From assembly GCF_005405885.1 (NCBI RefSeq), contig NZ_BJFL01000011.1, positions 62,001 to 126,000 of the forward strand: a DNA stretch of 64,000 nucleotides, given 5' to 3'. Position 1 is the first letter of the stretch. Each line of letters begins with the position of its first letter. The notes under the pieces were generated by a model that worked only from the letters and a program-made list of their open reading frames with translations, was not told the DNA's origin and did no database searches. This document shows, in pieces, positions 42,826 to 52,001 of this stretch. A program made the position numbers and the translations under genes. The stretch comes from Gandjariella thermophila (GTDB lineage: Bacteria > Actinomycetota > Actinomycetes > Mycobacteriales > Pseudonocardiaceae).

Positions 42826-43368
42826 ATGCAACGCCAGCCAGGCGGGAGCCATGCCCTGGAGGCACCGGCCGGCCTGTGGGAGGAGTACCTGAACGTCCGC
42901 GCCCACCTACTGAGGGTTGCCGTCCGGCACGCCGGCACACCCGCGCAGGCGGAGGACATCGTGCACGACGCGCTGATCCGCGCGGCCGAGTTCGGGGATC
43001 TGGACCTGGCGCGGCTGCGGCCGTTCCTGGTCGCCGTGGTCAAGCGGCTGTGCGCGGACGAGGCCCGCCGCAGCAGTACGGCCCGCCGGGTGCTCACCCA
43101 CACCCGGCTGCGCCCCGACCCGGCCGGCGATCCCGCGGACCGGGCCTGCGACCGCGCCGAGGCCGACTGGGTGGCGGCACGATGCGCGACGCTGTCGGCC
43201 TACGAGCGGTCCCTGCTCTCGCTGGCCGCGGAGGGCATGTCCGCCCCCGACATCGCCAGGCGGCTGGGCACCACCGCCGCGGCGACCCAGTCGGCGATGT
43301 ACCGGATCCGGGCGAAGATCAGAACCTGGCTGGGCGTCGACCCGCGGGTCGGCCGGCTCCGCCGCTGA
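42826..43368 (+). CDS. ECF-family RNA polymerase sigma factor
   Basis: A 180-residue sigma factor. Region 2 shows VRHAGTPAQAEDIVHDALIRAAEFGDLDLARLRPFLVAVVKRLCADEARR, and region 4 LSAYERSLLSLAAEGMSAPDIARRLGTTAAATQSAMYRIRAKI. It is a minimal two-domain ECF factor with no extra domain. Divergent from the SSI gene. No anti-sigma gene is adjacent. The upstream 270 bases are AT-richer than average and include GGTTA...TAACC symmetry at 42669-42703. Confidence 0.85.
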   Translation: MQRQPGGSHALEAPAGLWEEYLNVRAHLLRVAVRHAGTPAQAEDIVHDALIRAAEFGDLDLARLRPFLVAVVKRLCADEARRSSTARRVLTHTRLRPDPAGDPADRACDRAEADWVAARCATLSAYERSLLSLAAEGMSAPDIARRLGTTAAATQSAMYRIRAKIRTWLGVDPRVGRLRR

Positions 43369-43549
43369 CCGGCCCCGCCCCGGGCCACCGTTCACCCACC
43401 CGGCCGGTCCGGCGAACCCGACGCTCGGCCGGTGTGCCGCCTCGCACGGATCACCTACCGTGGTGGTCCGTGCGCGATCAGTGGATCTGTCCGGTGACTT
43501 CGTCCACAACGGACCGCACGAAACCGCACGCGCGGGATACCCTGTGCGC

Positions 43550-44134
43550 ATGAACCTCGCGTTGGAGACCGTGCTGGCGAAGGCCGGCCTGCGGGTCACC
43601 GCCACCGAGTTCCTGTCGCTCGTCGAGGACGCGGCACGGCGGCTGGCCCCACCGCACCCGGAGCCGGCCGCGTACTTCACACCGGACCAGCGCGAGGCAC
43701 TGGCCGAGGTCGGTCTCGATCTCGCGCCGCGCCGGGAGACCGACGCCGACCCGCGCGCCCGGGCGGTCGCCGCGCAGGCGGTGCTGCGGGACTCCGCGCT
43801 GACCGTCGGCGAGGTCGCCCGGCGGCTGTCGGTGGACCCGAGCCGCATCCGGCACCGCATCGCCGCCGGCCGGCTGGTCGGGTGGAAGGAGCGCGGCGGG
43901 TGGCGGCTGCCGTCCTGGCAGTTCACCGACGACGCGGTGCTGCCCGGCCTGGAACTGGTGCTCGCCGCCCTGCCGGGTGACCAGCCGCACCTCGTGGTGG
44001 CCGCGTTCATGACCAACCCGCAGGAGGACCTGCCGATCGCCGGCACGCCCACCTCGCCGAGAGACTGGCTGCTCGCCGGTGGCGATCCGCGGCGCGTCGC
44101 GGCCCTGGCGTCGATGATCGGCACCCCGGTCTGA
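43550..44134 (+). CDS. Xre-like antitoxin of a RES-domain toxin (Rv3188/MbcA-like)
   Basis: A 194-residue protein with an N-terminal region (LALETVLAKAGLRVTATEFLSLVEDAARRL) and a middle helix-turn-helix region (LTVGEVARRLSVDPSRIRHRIAAGRLVGWKERGGWRLPSWQF) of MerR/excisionase-like character. The C-terminal LPIAGTPTSPRDWLLAGGDPRRVAALA is the tail found in RES-partner antitoxins. It lies 37 bases upstream of the RES toxin gene. By homology with MbcA/Rv3188 it should neutralise the toxin and autorepress the operon. Confidence 0.75.
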   Translation: MNLALETVLAKAGLRVTATEFLSLVEDAARRLAPPHPEPAAYFTPDQREALAEVGLDLAPRRETDADPRARAVAAQAVLRDSALTVGEVARRLSVDPSRIRHRIAAGRLVGWKERGGWRLPSWQFTDDAVLPGLELVLAALPGDQPHLVVAAFMTNPQEDLPIAGTPTSPRDWLLAGGDPRRVAALASMIGTPV

Positions 44135-44171
44135 TCCGGCAGGCGAGCGCTCCCAGGACGACTGGACCCGT

Positions 44172-44828
44172 ATGGCACGGCTTCCCCAGCCGCCGGCACC
44201 CGCTGCACTGCAAGCCCTGCTGCGTCGCGCCGAGGACGTGGTCGCGGTGCACCGCGCGACCCGGCTGGTGCGGATCTTCACGCAGAGCGGCCGCCACCCC
44301 CAGCGCTGGAACACCTTCCGGTACACCGGCCCGCTGCCGCACGCCCGGTTCGACCCGCACCCGCCGGGGCCGGACGGCGAACCCGTGCCCAGCCCCGAGC
44401 ACGGCGTGCTCTACTTCGGCCTGTCGGTGCGCACCAGCGTGGCCGAGGTGTACCAGGCGACGTCCACGGTGGACCGGCGGACCCGTGGCCCCCACCTGGT
44501 GGTGCTGCGCCCCCGGCGCACCCTGCGGCTGCTCGACCTGGCGGGGCTGTGGCCGACCAGGGCGGGGGCCTCGCAGGCGCTGAGCAGCGGCCCCAAGGAC
44601 GTGACCCAGGCGTGGGCGCGGGCGATCCGTGCGGCCTACCCGGAACTGGATGGGCTGTGGTACCGGTCCTCGATGGACGCCGGCGACCCGGCGATCTGCC
44701 TGTGGGACCCGCCGGCGGCCAGCGCCCTGCCGGACACCCCGGACGTGCTGCTGCCGCTCGACCACCCCGGCCTGGACCTGCCGCTGGGCCGGATCTGCGA
44801 GGAACTCAACTACACGCTGCTCGCGTAA
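44172..44828 (+). CDS. RES-domain toxin (NAD+-degrading type)
   Basis: A 218-residue RES-family protein: HRATRLVRIF (first Arg), WNTFRYTGPLPHARFDPHPPG, GVLYFGLSVRTSVAEVYQA (Tyr, Ser and Glu), LWYRSSMDAGDPAICLW. RES toxins such as MbcT and Res use NAD+ and are paired with Xre-type antitoxins, so this gene with 43550-44134 forms a type II toxin-antitoxin module. Its 3' end overlaps the convergent GNAT gene by 19 bases. Confidence 0.82.
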   Translation: MARLPQPPAPAALQALLRRAEDVVAVHRATRLVRIFTQSGRHPQRWNTFRYTGPLPHARFDPHPPGPDGEPVPSPEHGVLYFGLSVRTSVAEVYQATSTVDRRTRGPHLVVLRPRRTLRLLDLAGLWPTRAGASQALSSGPKDVTQAWARAIRAAYPELDGLWYRSSMDAGDPAICLWDPPAASALPDTPDVLLPLDHPGLDLPLGRICEELNYTLLA

Positions 44829-45367
44829 CGGCTTCGGGTGGCGGGCAGGAACCGCGCGTAGCGCACCTCGGGCAGTTGCGCCTCGCCGGCCTCGTACTGC
44901 TTGCTGCCGCCGTCCGCGCGCCAGCCGCGGCTGCGGTAGAAGCGCCGCGCCGACGTGTTCGCCTCGAGCACCCACAGCACCGCGTACCGGAAACCCTGCT
45001 CGGCGAGGTGCCACACACCGGCGTCGTGCACCGCGCGCCCGGCGCCGGTGCCCAGGTTGGGCGGGTCGACGTAGATCGCGCACAGCTCCCCGGTGGGCAG
45101 GTCGGCGTGCCGGTCGCCCTCCTCCCGCACCGCGTCCACACCGCAGTAGGCACCGATCCGGCCGGTGGCGTCCACGGCGACGAACACCGCGGCGGGTGCC
45201 GGCAGGGCGAGCCAGCGCCGCCAGCCAGGCACCCGGCTCTCCGGCAACATGCGGTCCAGCACCGCGTCCGGGACGATCCCCCGGTAGGCGTGCCGCCAGG
45301 ACGCCACGTTGATCCTGGCGATCTCCTCGGCGTCGGCCGCACCGGCCCGCCGCACCGTCCACGACAT
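44810..45367 (-). CDS. GNAT family N-acetyltransferase
   Basis: A 185-residue acetyltransferase: RRAGAADAEEIARINVASWRHAYRGIVPDAVLDRM, VFVAVDATGRIGAYCGV, AIYVDPPNLGTGAGRAVHDAGVWHLAEQG and EANTSARRFYRSRGWRADG. The motif GTGAGRAV binds acetyl-CoA. Substrate unknown; similar actinomycete proteins act on small amines or protein N-termini. Start ATG 45367 (MSWTVRRAG). Its 3' end overlaps the RES toxin gene. Confidence 0.85.
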   Translation of the reverse strand: MSWTVRRAGAADAEEIARINVASWRHAYRGIVPDAVLDRMLPESRVPGWRRWLALPAPAAVFVAVDATGRIGAYCGVDAVREEGDRHADLPTGELCAIYVDPPNLGTGAGRAVHDAGVWHLAEQGFRYAVLWVLEANTSARRFYRSRGWRADGGSKQYEAGEAQLPEVRYARFLPATRSRYASSV

Positions 45368-45422
45368 GACCGCAGGGTGACCCAGCGCGCCGCGCCGGGC
45401 CACGCATTTTCCGCTCCGCCGG

Positions 45423-46406
45423 TCAGGCCCGGGTGTCCGGCGAGCAGCGCGCCTTCAGCAGGCTGGCGACCGTGGTGAGGGCGAGCACGGTGAGGATCAC
45501 CGCCAGCGACCACTCGATGCTGATGGTGGGCACCGGAATGGGTTCGCCGCTGTTGACGAACGGCAGGGAGTTCGCGTGCAACGCCTCCAGGATCAGCTTC
45601 ACGCCGATGAACGCCAGAATGACCGCCAGCCCGATCGGCAGGTAGATCAACTTGTTCAGCAACCCGCCGATGAGGAAGTACAACTGGCGGAGCCCCATCA
45701 GCGCGAACGCGTTCGCGGTGAACACCAGAAACGGTTCCTTGGTCAGCCCGAAAATGGCCGGAATGGAATCCACGGCGAACAGCAGGTCGGTGGTCGCGAT
45801 GGCCACCATCACGATGAACATCGGGGTCAGCATCCGCCGGCCGCCGACCCTGGTCAGCCAGCGTGCGCCGTGGTAGCGGTCGGTGACGGGCAACACCTTC
45901 CGCAGCGCCCGCAGGACCGCGTTCTCCTGGTACTCCTCGTCCCCGTCGGGCAGCCCGGACCGGGCCAGCTTGTAGGCCCCGTACACGAGAAAAGCGCCGA
46001 ACAGATAGAACACGGCGCTGAACTTCCCGATGACGAACGCTCCCGCGGCGATGAACACCCCGCGCAACACCAGCGCGAGCAGAATGCCGACGAGCAACAC
46101 CTTGTGCTGGTGTATCGGCGGGACCGCGAACGCGGACATGATCACCACCAGCACGAAGAGGTTGTCCACGCTCAGCGAGTACTCGGTGATGTAGCCGGCG
46201 AAGAACTCACCCGAGTAGCGACCGCCCCACACCACCCAGACCACCGCGCCGAACGCCAGCGCGCAGCAGACGTAGAACAGCACCCAGCTGGCCGCCTCGC
46301 GGACGGTCACCCGGTGCGGCACGCGGTCGACGATCACCAGGTCGAGGGCCAGCAGCGCCAGCAGACCGGCGATCGTGACCAACCAGACCCACAGCGGCAC
46401 GTTCAT
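45423..46406 (-). CDS. TerC family integral membrane protein
   Basis: A 327-residue membrane protein of the TerC/Alx family with about seven to nine hydrophobic segments. Conserved acidic membrane residues appear in the segment following GYITEYSLSVDNLFVLVVIMSAF and in TTDLLFAVDSIPAIFG. TerC proteins are implicated in manganese export or metal-ion homeostasis and in metallation of exported proteins. A probable yybP-ykoY manganese riboswitch lies upstream on the same strand. The ATG at 46406 is 80 bases after the riboswitch hairpin. Confidence 0.92.
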   Translation of the reverse strand: MNVPLWVWLVTIAGLLALLALDLVIVDRVPHRVTVREAASWVLFYVCCALAFGAVVWVVWGGRYSGEFFAGYITEYSLSVDNLFVLVVIMSAFAVPPIHQHKVLLVGILLALVLRGVFIAAGAFVIGKFSAVFYLFGAFLVYGAYKLARSGLPDGDEEYQENAVLRALRKVLPVTDRYHGARWLTRVGGRRMLTPMFIVMVAIATTDLLFAVDSIPAIFGLTKEPFLVFTANAFALMGLRQLYFLIGGLLNKLIYLPIGLAVILAFIGVKLILEALHANSLPFVNSGEPIPVPTISIEWSLAVILTVLALTTVASLLKARCSPDTRA

Positions 46407-46485
46407 GCCGGCCGCTCCACGCGCCCGCGCACCCGGGCATGACAGACCCGAACACCGCGACTCGACGCAGGAGTAACCATCAGGA

Positions 46486-46618
46486 ACCTCCGGTCTCAGG
46501 CATGCACCGATGACCGGAGGTCTCTTCCGCCGGCGGGCCGCCGACCGACGGCACCGGGGACCCTACGCCGCGTCCCGTGCTGACGATGCCGTCGCTGGGG
46601 AATACTCCCCTCCAACAT
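46486..46618 (-). ncRNA. Probable yybP-ykoY manganese riboswitch of terC
   Basis: Read on the minus strand, the leader shows GGAGGGGAGTA near 46614-46604, then CATCGTCAGCACGG, then GAGACCTCC near 46523-46515. The ends pair GGAGG/CCTCC. GGGGAGTA at the 5' side, CGTCA in the middle and GAGACC at the 3' side are the recurrent landmarks of the yybP-ykoY class. It is followed by a 10-bp perfect hairpin, ACCTCCGGTC with GACCGGAGGT (46512-46521 with 46486-46495), which could be the switching terminator. TerC genes are a known target of this riboswitch. A covariance search was not run. Confidence 0.65.
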
Positions 46619-46770
46619 CACACATTGTGGCGCACCACCGAGCGACATGCCATGCCGGGGTCGCCCCACCGCGCCGAAGCCGCCGATCGCCGGCCGGTGT
46701 TGGTGCTTCCGGACACCGAATCATGCCGCCGGCGCCACGCTCTCAGCTCGGTTCGCATACCGTCGCGTAC

Positions 46771-49770
46771 GTGCCCCCGCTGCCACGTTCCCGTCGCAGG
46801 TGGTCCCTGCTGTCCCTGATCGCGGTGCTCGCCGTGGTCGGCGGCCTGGTGCTGTGGTCCCGCGCCGACCGGCCGCCGCCGGCCGTGCACAGCAGGGACG
46901 CGGTGGTCGACGTGGTCGACGGCCCCGCCCAGGACCAGCACGTCCAGTTGCGGACCACGCTGTTCCTGCCGCAACACACACCGGCACCGGCGATCATCGT
47001 GGCCCACGGGTTCGGCGGCACCAAGGACAGCGTCGCGGACCAGGCTCGCGAGTTGGCCAGCCGCGGTTTCGTGGTGCTCACCTACACCGCCAGGGGATTC
47101 GGGAACAGCACCGGCCAGATCGGGCTGAACTCGCCGGACTACGAGGTCAGCGACGCCAGGCAGCTCGTCGACTGGTTGGCCCGGCAGCCCGAGGTGCTCA
47201 TGGACGGGCCCAACGACCCGAGGGTGGGCGTGACCGGCGGCTCCTACGGCGGCGCGCTGGCGCTGCTGCTCGCCGGGACGGACCGGCGGGTGGACACGAT
47301 CGCCCCGGTGATCACCTACAACGACCTGTCCCAGGCGCTGCTGCCGAACGCGGCGGCCGCCGGCACCCCGGCCGCCGGCACCCCGGCCGCCGGCGCGTTC
47401 GGCCCGGACGGCGTGTTCAAGCGGACCTGGGCGGGCCTGCTGTTCTCCGCCGGGCTGGGCGGCGGCAGCGAGCCCAGCGGCGAGGCCCCGGAGCGGGGCA
47501 CCGCCGGTAACTCCTCGGACTCCTCCCGGGGCGGCACGGGCAGCGGCACCGGCGGCGGGTTCGGCGGATCGGGCGGCAGCGGCGGCGGCTCGTCGTCCTC
47601 GACGTCGGCCTCCGCGGGCGGGTCGTCGGCCTCCGGCGGGCCGGCCAGCGGTGCCGCGGCCGGCTCCTCGGCGGCCGAGCCCGGCGGGTCCGGCCCACCC
47701 GGCGCGGGCCAACCCACCGGCGGATCGATCGCCGCCGGAATGTGCGGGCGGTTCCTGCCCGAGGTGTGCCGCGCCTACATCGAGGTGGCCACCACCGGCC
47801 GGGCCAGCCAGCAGACCGTGGACCTGCTGCGCCGTGACTCACCCGTGTCGGTCACCGACCGGATCACCGTGCCCACCCTGCTGGTCCAGGGCGAGCAGGA
47901 CACCCTGTTCGGGCTGGACCAGGCGGACGCCAACGCCCGGCAGATCACCAGGGCCGGCGGCAAGGTCAAGATGGTCTGGTACACCGGTGGGCACGACGGC
48001 GGCAACCCCGGCCCCGAGCTGCGCGGCGAGATCGCCGACTGGTTCGACTTCCACCTCGCCCACCGCGGCGCCGACCCGGGCACCGGATTCGAGTACGCCG
48101 TGCAGGGCGCGTTCCGCAACAGCGGCAGCCCCTCGGTGCGCACCGTGACCGCCGCCGGCTACCCGGGCCTGATCGGCGGTGGCACCAGCCGCACACCGCT
48201 GCGGCTCAGCGGCGGCCAGCAGACCGTGCTGGCCCCGCCCGGTGGCAGTCCCGCGTCGATCAGCGGCCTGCCCGGTTCCGGCTCGGCGCTCAGCCGCGCC
48301 TCGTCGGTGGCCGGTGGACTCGCCGCCGACCCACCCGGGGAGGCGGCCCGGTTCACCACCGTGCCGCTGGACGCGCAGCTGCTCGTCGCCGGATCGCCCA
48401 CGGTGCGGCTGCGGGTCGCCGCGCCACCCGGCCAGTCGCTGCCGGACGGCGCGGTGCTGTTCGCCAAGCTCTACGACGTCGGCCCGGACGGCGCCCGGGT
48501 GCTGCCCGGCTCGGCGGTGGCGCCGATGCGGCTCACCAACCTGCCCGCGGACGGCAGCCCGGTCGACGTCACCGTGACCCTGCCGGGCATCGTGCGGCCG
48601 GTCGAGGCCGGTCACCGGCTGCAACTCGTGGTGAGCAGCACCGACCAGGCTTACGCGAACCTGGTGCAGCCCGCGGTGCTCACCGTGGCCCTGGCCGGCG
48701 ACGGCGGGCTGGCGGTGCCCACCGTGCCCGGCGGCCGCAGCGTCGGCTCGACGGTGCCCACCGGGCCGCTGCTGGGCATCGCCGCGGTGCTCGCGCTGTG
48801 CCTGCTCGCGGCGCTGGCCGCGGCGGTGCGGCGCCGGCGGGGCGCCGACCACGACCCGGAACTGGCCGATGTGCCGCTGGTGATCAGCGGGCTGACCAAG
48901 TCCTACCCCGGCGGGGTCACCGCGGTGGAGGACCTGTCCTTCCGGGTCGAGCGAGGCCAGGTGCTCGGCCTGCTCGGCCCGAACGGCGCCGGCAAGACCA
49001 CCACGCTGCGCATGCTCATGGGCCTGGTGCGGCCCACCACGGGCGAGATCAGGGTGTTCGGGCACGCGGTGCACGCCGGCTCACCGGTGCTCTCCCGGGT
49101 CGGCTCGTTCGTGGAGGGCGCCGGGTTCCTGCCGCACCTCTCCGGCGCGGCGAACCTGCGGCTGTACTGGGCCGCGACCGGGCGGCCGGCCGAGGAAGCG
49201 CACGTCGCGGAGGCACTGGAGATCGCCGGGCTGGGTGACGCGGTGCGCCGCCGGGTCGGCACCTACAGCCAGGGCATGCGGCAGCGCCTGGCCATCGCGC
49301 AGGCCATGCTCGGCCTCCCGGACCTGCTCGTGCTGGACGAGCCCACCAACGGCCTTGACCCGCCGCAGATCCACCAGATGCGCGACGTACTGCGCCGCTA
49401 CGCGGCCACCGGGCGGACCGTGCTGGTGTCCAGCCACCTGCTCGCCGAGGTCGAGCAGACCTGCACGCACGTGGTGGTCATGCACCGCGGGCGGCTGGTC
49501 GCCGAGGGCGAGGTGGCGCAGATCGTGGCCGGCGGCGGCGAGGCCACCTTCCTGGTGGACCAGCCGGCGCGCGCGGCCGAGGTGCTCCGCGGCCTGGACG
49601 GCGTCGAGGCGGTGGTGGCCGACCACGTGGTGCACGCCGATCTCGGCGGGCTGCCCCGCTCCGCGGCGGTGGCCACGCTCGTGGAGGCCGGCGTGGCGGT
49701 CGAGCAGGCCGGACCGCGGCGCCGGCTGGAGGACGCCTTCCTGCAACTCGTGGGAGAGGAGACCCCGTGA
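46771..49770 (+). CDS. Alpha/beta hydrolase-ABC transporter ATPase fusion
   Basis: A protein of about 999 residues. An N-terminal membrane anchor (LLSLIAVLAVVGGLVLW) is followed by a serine hydrolase domain of the X-Pro dipeptidyl peptidase/CocE type with HGFGGTKDS, GGSYGGALALLL (catalytic Ser), the acid region GEQDTLFG and TGGHDGG (His). A Gly/Ser/Ala-rich insert of about 120 residues lies inside that domain. A second hydrophobic segment (LLGIAAVLALCLLAALAAAV) follows, then a complete ABC ATPase: GPNGAGKTTTLR (Walker A), YSQGMRQRLAIAQAM (signature) and LLVLDEPTNGLD (Walker B). The permease gene lies downstream. An actinomycete hydrolase-ABC fusion of this type is known, role unclear. The start GTG 46771 is uncertain; ATG 46723 is an alternative. 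Confidence 0.82.
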   Translation: MPPLPRSRRRWSLLSLIAVLAVVGGLVLWSRADRPPPAVHSRDAVVDVVDGPAQDQHVQLRTTLFLPQHTPAPAIIVAHGFGGTKDSVADQARELASRGFVVLTYTARGFGNSTGQIGLNSPDYEVSDARQLVDWLARQPEVLMDGPNDPRVGVTGGSYGGALALLLAGTDRRVDTIAPVITYNDLSQALLPNAAAAGTPAAGTPAAGAFGPDGVFKRTWAGLLFSAGLGGGSEPSGEAPERGTAGNSSDSSRGGTGSGTGGGFGGSGGSGGGSSSSTSASAGGSSASGGPASGAAAGSSAAEPGGSGPPGAGQPTGGSIAAGMCGRFLPEVCRAYIEVATTGRASQQTVDLLRRDSPVSVTDRITVPTLLVQGEQDTLFGLDQADANARQITRAGGKVKMVWYTGGHDGGNPGPELRGEIADWFDFHLAHRGADPGTGFEYAVQGAFRNSGSPSVRTVTAAGYPGLIGGGTSRTPLRLSGGQQTVLAPPGGSPASISGLPGSGSALSRASSVAGGLAADPPGEAARFTTVPLDAQLLVAGSPTVRLRVAAPPGQSLPDGAVLFAKLYDVGPDGARVLPGSAVAPMRLTNLPADGSPVDVTVTLPGIVRPVEAGHRLQLVVSSTDQAYANLVQPAVLTVALAGDGGLAVPTVPGGRSVGSTVPTGPLLGIAAVLALCLLAALAAAVRRRRGADHDPELADVPLVISGLTKSYPGGVTAVEDLSFRVERGQVLGLLGPNGAGKTTTLRMLMGLVRPTTGEIRVFGHAVHAGSPVLSRVGSFVEGAGFLPHLSGAANLRLYWAATGRPAEEAHVAEALEIAGLGDAVRRRVGTYSQGMRQRLAIAQAMLGLPDLLVLDEPTNGLDPPQIHQMRDVLRRYAATGRTVLVSSHLLAEVEQTCTHVVVMHRGRLVAEGEVAQIVAGGGEATFLVDQPARAAEVLRGLDGVEAVVADHVVHADLGGLPRSAAVATLVEAGVAVEQAGPRRRLEDAFLQLVGEETP

Positions 49771-49825
49771 TGGGTGGCACATGGCGCGACCACGGCGCGC
49801 CCGCCGGCGAGCGCAAGGAGAGCCC

Positions 49826-50824
49826 GTGAGCACCGGCAACGGTCGACGGCCGGGGAAGGTCACCGCGGTGCGGGTGCCGGCGGCGGCCCGCACCGGCGAG
49901 GCCGAGCACGACGTGCACACCGATCCGGCGGCGGTGGCCGATCTGGTGGCCGCCGCCGAGCGGGAACGGGCCGAGGTCGGCGCGGACGGAGCCACGGTGG
50001 GTTACCACGCCGGCCGCACGCTGCGGCTGCGCGTCGAACTCAGCCGGCAGCTTCGGCGCCGCCGCACCCAGATCGCGCTGGGCTTCCTGGCCGTGCTGCC
50101 GTTCCTGCTGCTGCTCGCGTTCACCCTTGGCTCCAACTCGCCGAACCGGCGCTCCGGTGGCCTGGTCGACCTGGCCACCGCCAGCGGGCTCAACTTCGTG
50201 GTGTTCGCGCTGTTCGCCTCGGCGAACTTCCTGCTGGTCGTGGTGGTGGCGCTGTTCTTCGGAGACACGGTGGCCAGCGAGGCGTCCTGGTCCAGCCTGA
50301 AGTACCTGCTGGCGATCCCGGTGCCGAGGGTGCGGCTGCTGGGCCAGAAGGCGGTGGTGTCCGCGCTGCTGTCGGTGCTCGGCCTGGTGCTGCTGCCCGC
50401 GGTGGCGCTGACCGTGGGCGTGGCCGCGTACGGCGCCGGCGAGATGGTCACCCCGACCGGGGACGCGCTGCCGTTCGGCACCGGGGTGCTGCGGGTCGCC
50501 CTGGCGGCCGCATACCTGGCGATCCACCTCAGCTGGGTGGCCGCGCTCGGGCTGCTGTTCACCGTGTCCACCGACACCCCGCTCGGCGCGGTGGGGGGTG
50601 TGGTGCTGGTGTCGATCCTGTCCCAGATTCTCGACTCGATCACCGCGCTGGGCGGCCTGCGCGACTACCTGCCCACGCATTACGCGCTGGCGTGGTCGGA
50701 CCTGCTCGGCTCGGACGTCGACTGGGGCGACATGACCAGGGGCACCTTCTCCGCGCTGGTCTACGCCGCGGTGTTCGCCGTGCTCGCGCTCCGCCGGTTC
50801 GCCACCAAGGACATCACCAGCTGA
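49826..50824 (+). CDS. ABC-2 type transporter permease
   Basis: A 332-residue membrane protein. A hydrophilic N-terminus (residues 1-70) precedes six hydrophobic segments: IALGFLAVLPFLLLLAF, GLNFVVFALFASANFLLVVVVALFF, AVVSALLSVLGLVLLPAVALTVGVAA, VALAAAYLAIHLSWVAALGLLF, GAVGGVVLVSILSQILDSI and LVYAAVFAVLALRRF. It is the export partner of the ATPase encoded just upstream. GTG 49826 has AAGGAG before it. The extra N-terminal region is rich in Ala/Arg/Glu and may be cytoplasmic. Confidence 0.85.
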   Translation: MSTGNGRRPGKVTAVRVPAAARTGEAEHDVHTDPAAVADLVAAAERERAEVGADGATVGYHAGRTLRLRVELSRQLRRRRTQIALGFLAVLPFLLLLAFTLGSNSPNRRSGGLVDLATASGLNFVVFALFASANFLLVVVVALFFGDTVASEASWSSLKYLLAIPVPRVRLLGQKAVVSALLSVLGLVLLPAVALTVGVAAYGAGEMVTPTGDALPFGTGVLRVALAAAYLAIHLSWVAALGLLFTVSTDTPLGAVGGVVLVSILSQILDSITALGGLRDYLPTHYALAWSDLLGSDVDWGDMTRGTFSALVYAAVFAVLALRRFATKDITS

Positions 50825-50859
50825 CGCGGTGCCTGCGGGCCTGCGGCCTCCCCCGGGAT

Positions 50860-51936
50860 CAGAGCGGATGGCGAGCATGTCGACGACGTCGCCGAGGTCG
50901 TTCCGCTTCGCGAACGCGGCGCGCTGACGCTGCGCGCCTCCGCCGCGGTCGCGGAGCCGGGCCAGGCCGTCCCGCACGAATTCCAGATCGCCGACGGTGC
51001 CCCGCAACGCCGGACGGACCAGGTCGACCAGCTCGCCGAGTTGCCCCTGCAGGGGCACGAGCTGCCCGGTCACCGGATGCAGGCAGCTGCCGGGTAGGCC
51101 GTCCCGGGCGGCCCACCACAGGTTGGCGCGCAGGACCTCCTGGGGCGGCACCGGCGGCACGGCCGTCAGGTCGTCGAGGGCCGCGGCCACCAGCCCGCGC
51201 ACCAGAACGCCGAGCAGCGCGGCGTCCTCAGGGCTGACGGTGACGTCGGCCACCCGGCATTCCAGGGTCGGGTGCCGCTCGGAAAGCCGGATGTCCCAGT
51301 AGATCATTCCACGGTCGAGCATGGCCTCGGCGCGCAGCATCGCCGCGACGATGCTCTCGTACTGGTCGAGCGACGCGAAGATCGACGGCGGTCCGGCCGA
51401 GGGCCAGCGCGACCACAGCACGTGCCGCCAGCTGCGGTACCGGGTGTCCTCGCCGTTGTCGTACGGCGAGTTCGCGGTCAACGCGAGCAGCACGGGCAGC
51501 CAGGGCCGCACGTGGTTGCTGACCGCAGTCGCGGTCTCGCGATCGAGCACGCCCACATGCACGTGGCAGCCGCAGGTGGTGCCGGTGCTGGTGATGGCCC
51601 CGAAGTGTTTCGCCATCCTGCGGTAACGGCGGGTCGGCGTGATGTCCGGCGGGGTCTGTTCGGACAGCAACGGAGTGGCGGTCGGCACCACCCGCAGGTC
51701 GCGCCGGCAGGCCTCCCGGGCCAGGCTGCCGCGCAGGTTCCGCAGCTGGCCGAGCAGTTCCGCCGCGCCGCGGCAGACCCGGTCGCCGACTCGACCTGGC
51801 AGCAGGCCAACTCGAGGTGGAGTTCGCCTTTCGGGTCTCTCGCCGCGCGGATCACGTCCGGCCCGCTGAGCGAGAGGTGACCAGCGCGGTCGACCAGCCG
51901 GAACTCTTCCTCGACGCCGACGGTGAGCACAGACAC
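50860..51936 (-). pseudogene. YbdK-type carboxylate-amine ligase (glutamate-cysteine ligase family), frame-broken
   Basis: The N-terminus VSVLTVGVEEEFRLVDRAG and CQVESATG match YbdK/GshA-like glutamate-cysteine ligases. At 51778-51780 the frame jumps: the family sequence continues as VCRGAAELLGQLRNLRG in another frame, and restoring one base to the G3/C3 run there joins them. Downstream motifs are intact (THRR-free TCGCHVHVGVLDRETA, SPYDNGEDTRYRSWR, RLSERHPTLECRVADVTV, GAQRQRAAFAKR). After DVVDMLAIRSD no stop follows in frame for over 1 kb, running antisense through the permease gene, so the true C-terminus is probably near 50860 and a second indel is likely. Pseudogene or sequence error. Confidence 0.65.
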
Positions 51937-52001
51937 GGATACCCGCCACCGGCGCGGTGACCCCTCGAAGGCGGGGCCCGCAGGGTGTCCCGCCAACGGC
52001 G

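Noticed and set aside
49478-51949. Treating the whole open minus-strand frame as one 823-residue protein
   Set aside because: Only about 350 residues (to 50860) match the YbdK family. The rest runs antisense through the ABC permease and hydrolase-ABC genes with shadow-like composition.
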